64,000 bases of DNA, from the NCBI GenBank assembly GCA_002360535.1, contig DEQR01000020.1:16076-80075 (forward strand). Direction: 5' to 3'. This document shows positions 63,115 through 64,000 of this stretch, one piece after another (the first letter of the stretch is position 1; every line of letters begins with the position of its first letter). This stretch comes from Thiobacillus sp. UBA3361 (lineage in GTDB: Bacteria > Pseudomonadota > Gammaproteobacteria > Burkholderiales > Thiobacillaceae). The notes under the pieces were generated by a model. That model had not been told where the DNA came from, made no database searches, and worked only from the letters and a program-made list of their open reading frames with translations. Made by a program: the position numbers and the translations under genes.

Positions 63115-64000
63115 ATGGAAATTTCTGAGCTGCTGGCTTTCTCGGTCAAGAACAAGGCCTCCGACCTGCATCTGTCCGCGGGCCTGCCGCCCATGATCCG
63201 GGTGCATGGGGACATCCGCCGCATCAACGTACCGCCCCTGGACCATCAGGCGGTCAAGGGCATGATCTACGACATCATGAGCGATGCCCAGCGCAAGGCC
63301 TACGAGGAGCATCTGGAGGCGGACTTCTCCTTCGAGCTGCCGGACATCGCCCGTTTCCGGGTCAACGCCTTCAACCAGTACCGGGGCGCCTCCGCCGTGT
63401 TCCGCACCATTCCCAGCAAGGTGCTGACCCTGGAGGAACTGGAGTGCCCGCGCATCTTCAAGGACATCGCCGAGACTCCCCGGGGCATCGTGCTGGTGAC
63501 CGGCCCCACCGGTTCGGGCAAATCCACCACCCTGGCGGCGATGATCGACTACGTCAACGAGAACCAGTTCGGCCACATCCTCACCATCGAGGACCCCATC
63601 GAGTTCATGCACAAGAGCAAGAAGTGCCTGATCAACCAGCGGGAACTGGGGCCCCACACCCACAGCTTCGCCAACGCCCTGCGCTCGGCCCTGCGGGAGG
63701 ACCCGGACGTGATCCTGGTGGGCGAGATGCGCGACCTGGAAACCATCCGCCTGGCCCTGACCGGCGCAGAGACCGGCCACCTGGTGTTCGGCACCCTGCA
63801 CACCAGCTCGGCGGCCAAGACCATCGACCGGATCGTCGATGTCTTCCCGGCGGCAGAGAAGGACATGGTGCGGGCCATGCTGTCCGAATCGCTGCGCGCG
63901 GTCATCTCCCAGACCCTGCTCAAGAAGAAGGACGGCACCGGCCGGGTGGCGGCCCACGAGATCATGGTGGGCACCCCCGCCATCCGCAACCTGATCCGCG
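63115..64000 (+). CDS. pilT: Type IV pilus retraction ATPase PilT, 3' end cut by window edge
   Basis: PilT powers pilus retraction and twitching motility. The 295 codons present start MEISELLAFSVKNKASDLHLSAG, then Walker A VTGPTGSGKSTTLAAM near residue 131, the Asp box HILTIEDPIEFMHKS, Walker B VILVGEMRDLETI and the His box GHLVFGTLHTSSAAKTIDR. PilT is normally about 345 residues, so about 50 are missing. It is divergent from yggS in a conserved pairing. AATTATA just upstream is the most AT-rich part of the 46-base gap. Whether a pilU follows is outside the window. Confidence 0.96.
   Translation, partial: MEISELLAFSVKNKASDLHLSAGLPPMIRVHGDIRRINVPPLDHQAVKGMIYDIMSDAQRKAYEEHLEADFSFELPDIARFRVNAFNQYRGASAVFRTIPSKVLTLEELECPRIFKDIAETPRGIVLVTGPTGSGKSTTLAAMIDYVNENQFGHILTIEDPIEFMHKSKKCLINQRELGPHTHSFANALRSALREDPDVILVGEMRDLETIRLALTGAETGHLVFGTLHTSSAAKTIDRIVDVFPAAEKDMVRAMLSESLRAVISQTLLKKKDGTGRVAAHEIMVGTPAIRNLIR

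Overview
The window reads as a chromosomal segment of a high-GC betaproteobacterium. The arguments are the complete division and cell wall (dcw) cluster in the order mraZ to ftsZ followed by lpxC, the pilMNOPQ operon divergent from a class A penicillin-binding protein, the rsmI/yraN/gmhA/dolP neighbourhood, divergent yggS and pilT, and a PEP-CTERM-type exopolysaccharide regulatory set (sugar transferase, PrsK, PrsR, PrsT). Nitrosomonadales-like or Rhodocyclales-like lineages fit. The sequence alone does not settle the genus. Most of the window is core housekeeping DNA. The only clearly accessory stretch is about 56.86-58.68 kb.

Layout. 0-10.9 kb: ilvD (cut by the window edge), a hexose-6-phosphate mutarotase, an ankyrin protein, a double cyclic-nucleotide-domain/rhodanese fusion, ubiD, the heptose adenylyltransferase rfaE2, the dolP-gmhA-yraN set on the minus strand, then rsmI and pyrC on the plus strand. 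11-12.6 kb: pilU and the RNase P RNA gene rnpB. 12.7-31.8 kb: a sigma-70-type promoter with a MraZ operator, then mraZ-rsmH-ftsL-ftsI-murE-murF-mraY-murD-ftsW-murG-murC-murB-ddlB-ftsQ-ftsA-ftsZ-lpxC and a tiny membrane protein. Many of these genes overlap by 4-11 bases, so translation is probably coupled. 31.8-36.8 kb: pilQ-P-O-N-M on the minus strand. 37-40.1 kb: ponA and a nucleotidyltransferase-like unknown. 40.2-48 kb: EPS sugar transferase, PrsK, PrsR and PrsT. 48-56.9 kb: an aroG-type DAHP synthase behind a Phe/Tyr leader-peptide attenuator, SRP RNA (ffs), dnaX-ybaB-recR, an HDOD-GAF protein, purB, a CnoX-like thioredoxin and a GAF protein. 56.9-58.7 kb: wreckage of a group II intron, an IS3-type element, a broken lipoprotein gene and an RTX-repeat remnant. 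58.7-63.1 kb: dynamin-like GTPase, yggU, yggT, proC and yggS on the minus strand. 63.1 kb to the end: pilT, cut by the window edge.

The most unusual signal is a family of elements built from tandem 7-base units. They occur at five places: murG/murC, ffs/dnaX, inside dnaX, ybaB/recR, and beside the dynamin gene. At the four complete copies a left arm of heptads faces a right arm made of reverse-complement heptads. Each locus has its own heptad word, but the two arms of one locus share it. At dnaX and recR the right arm runs exactly up to the ATG. A second strong regulatory find is the leader peptide, antiterminator and terminator upstream of aroG.

Motif assignments, start codons, RNA pairings and promoter boxes were read by eye. 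No database search or folding program was run. Family names rest on recognised motifs and gene order.
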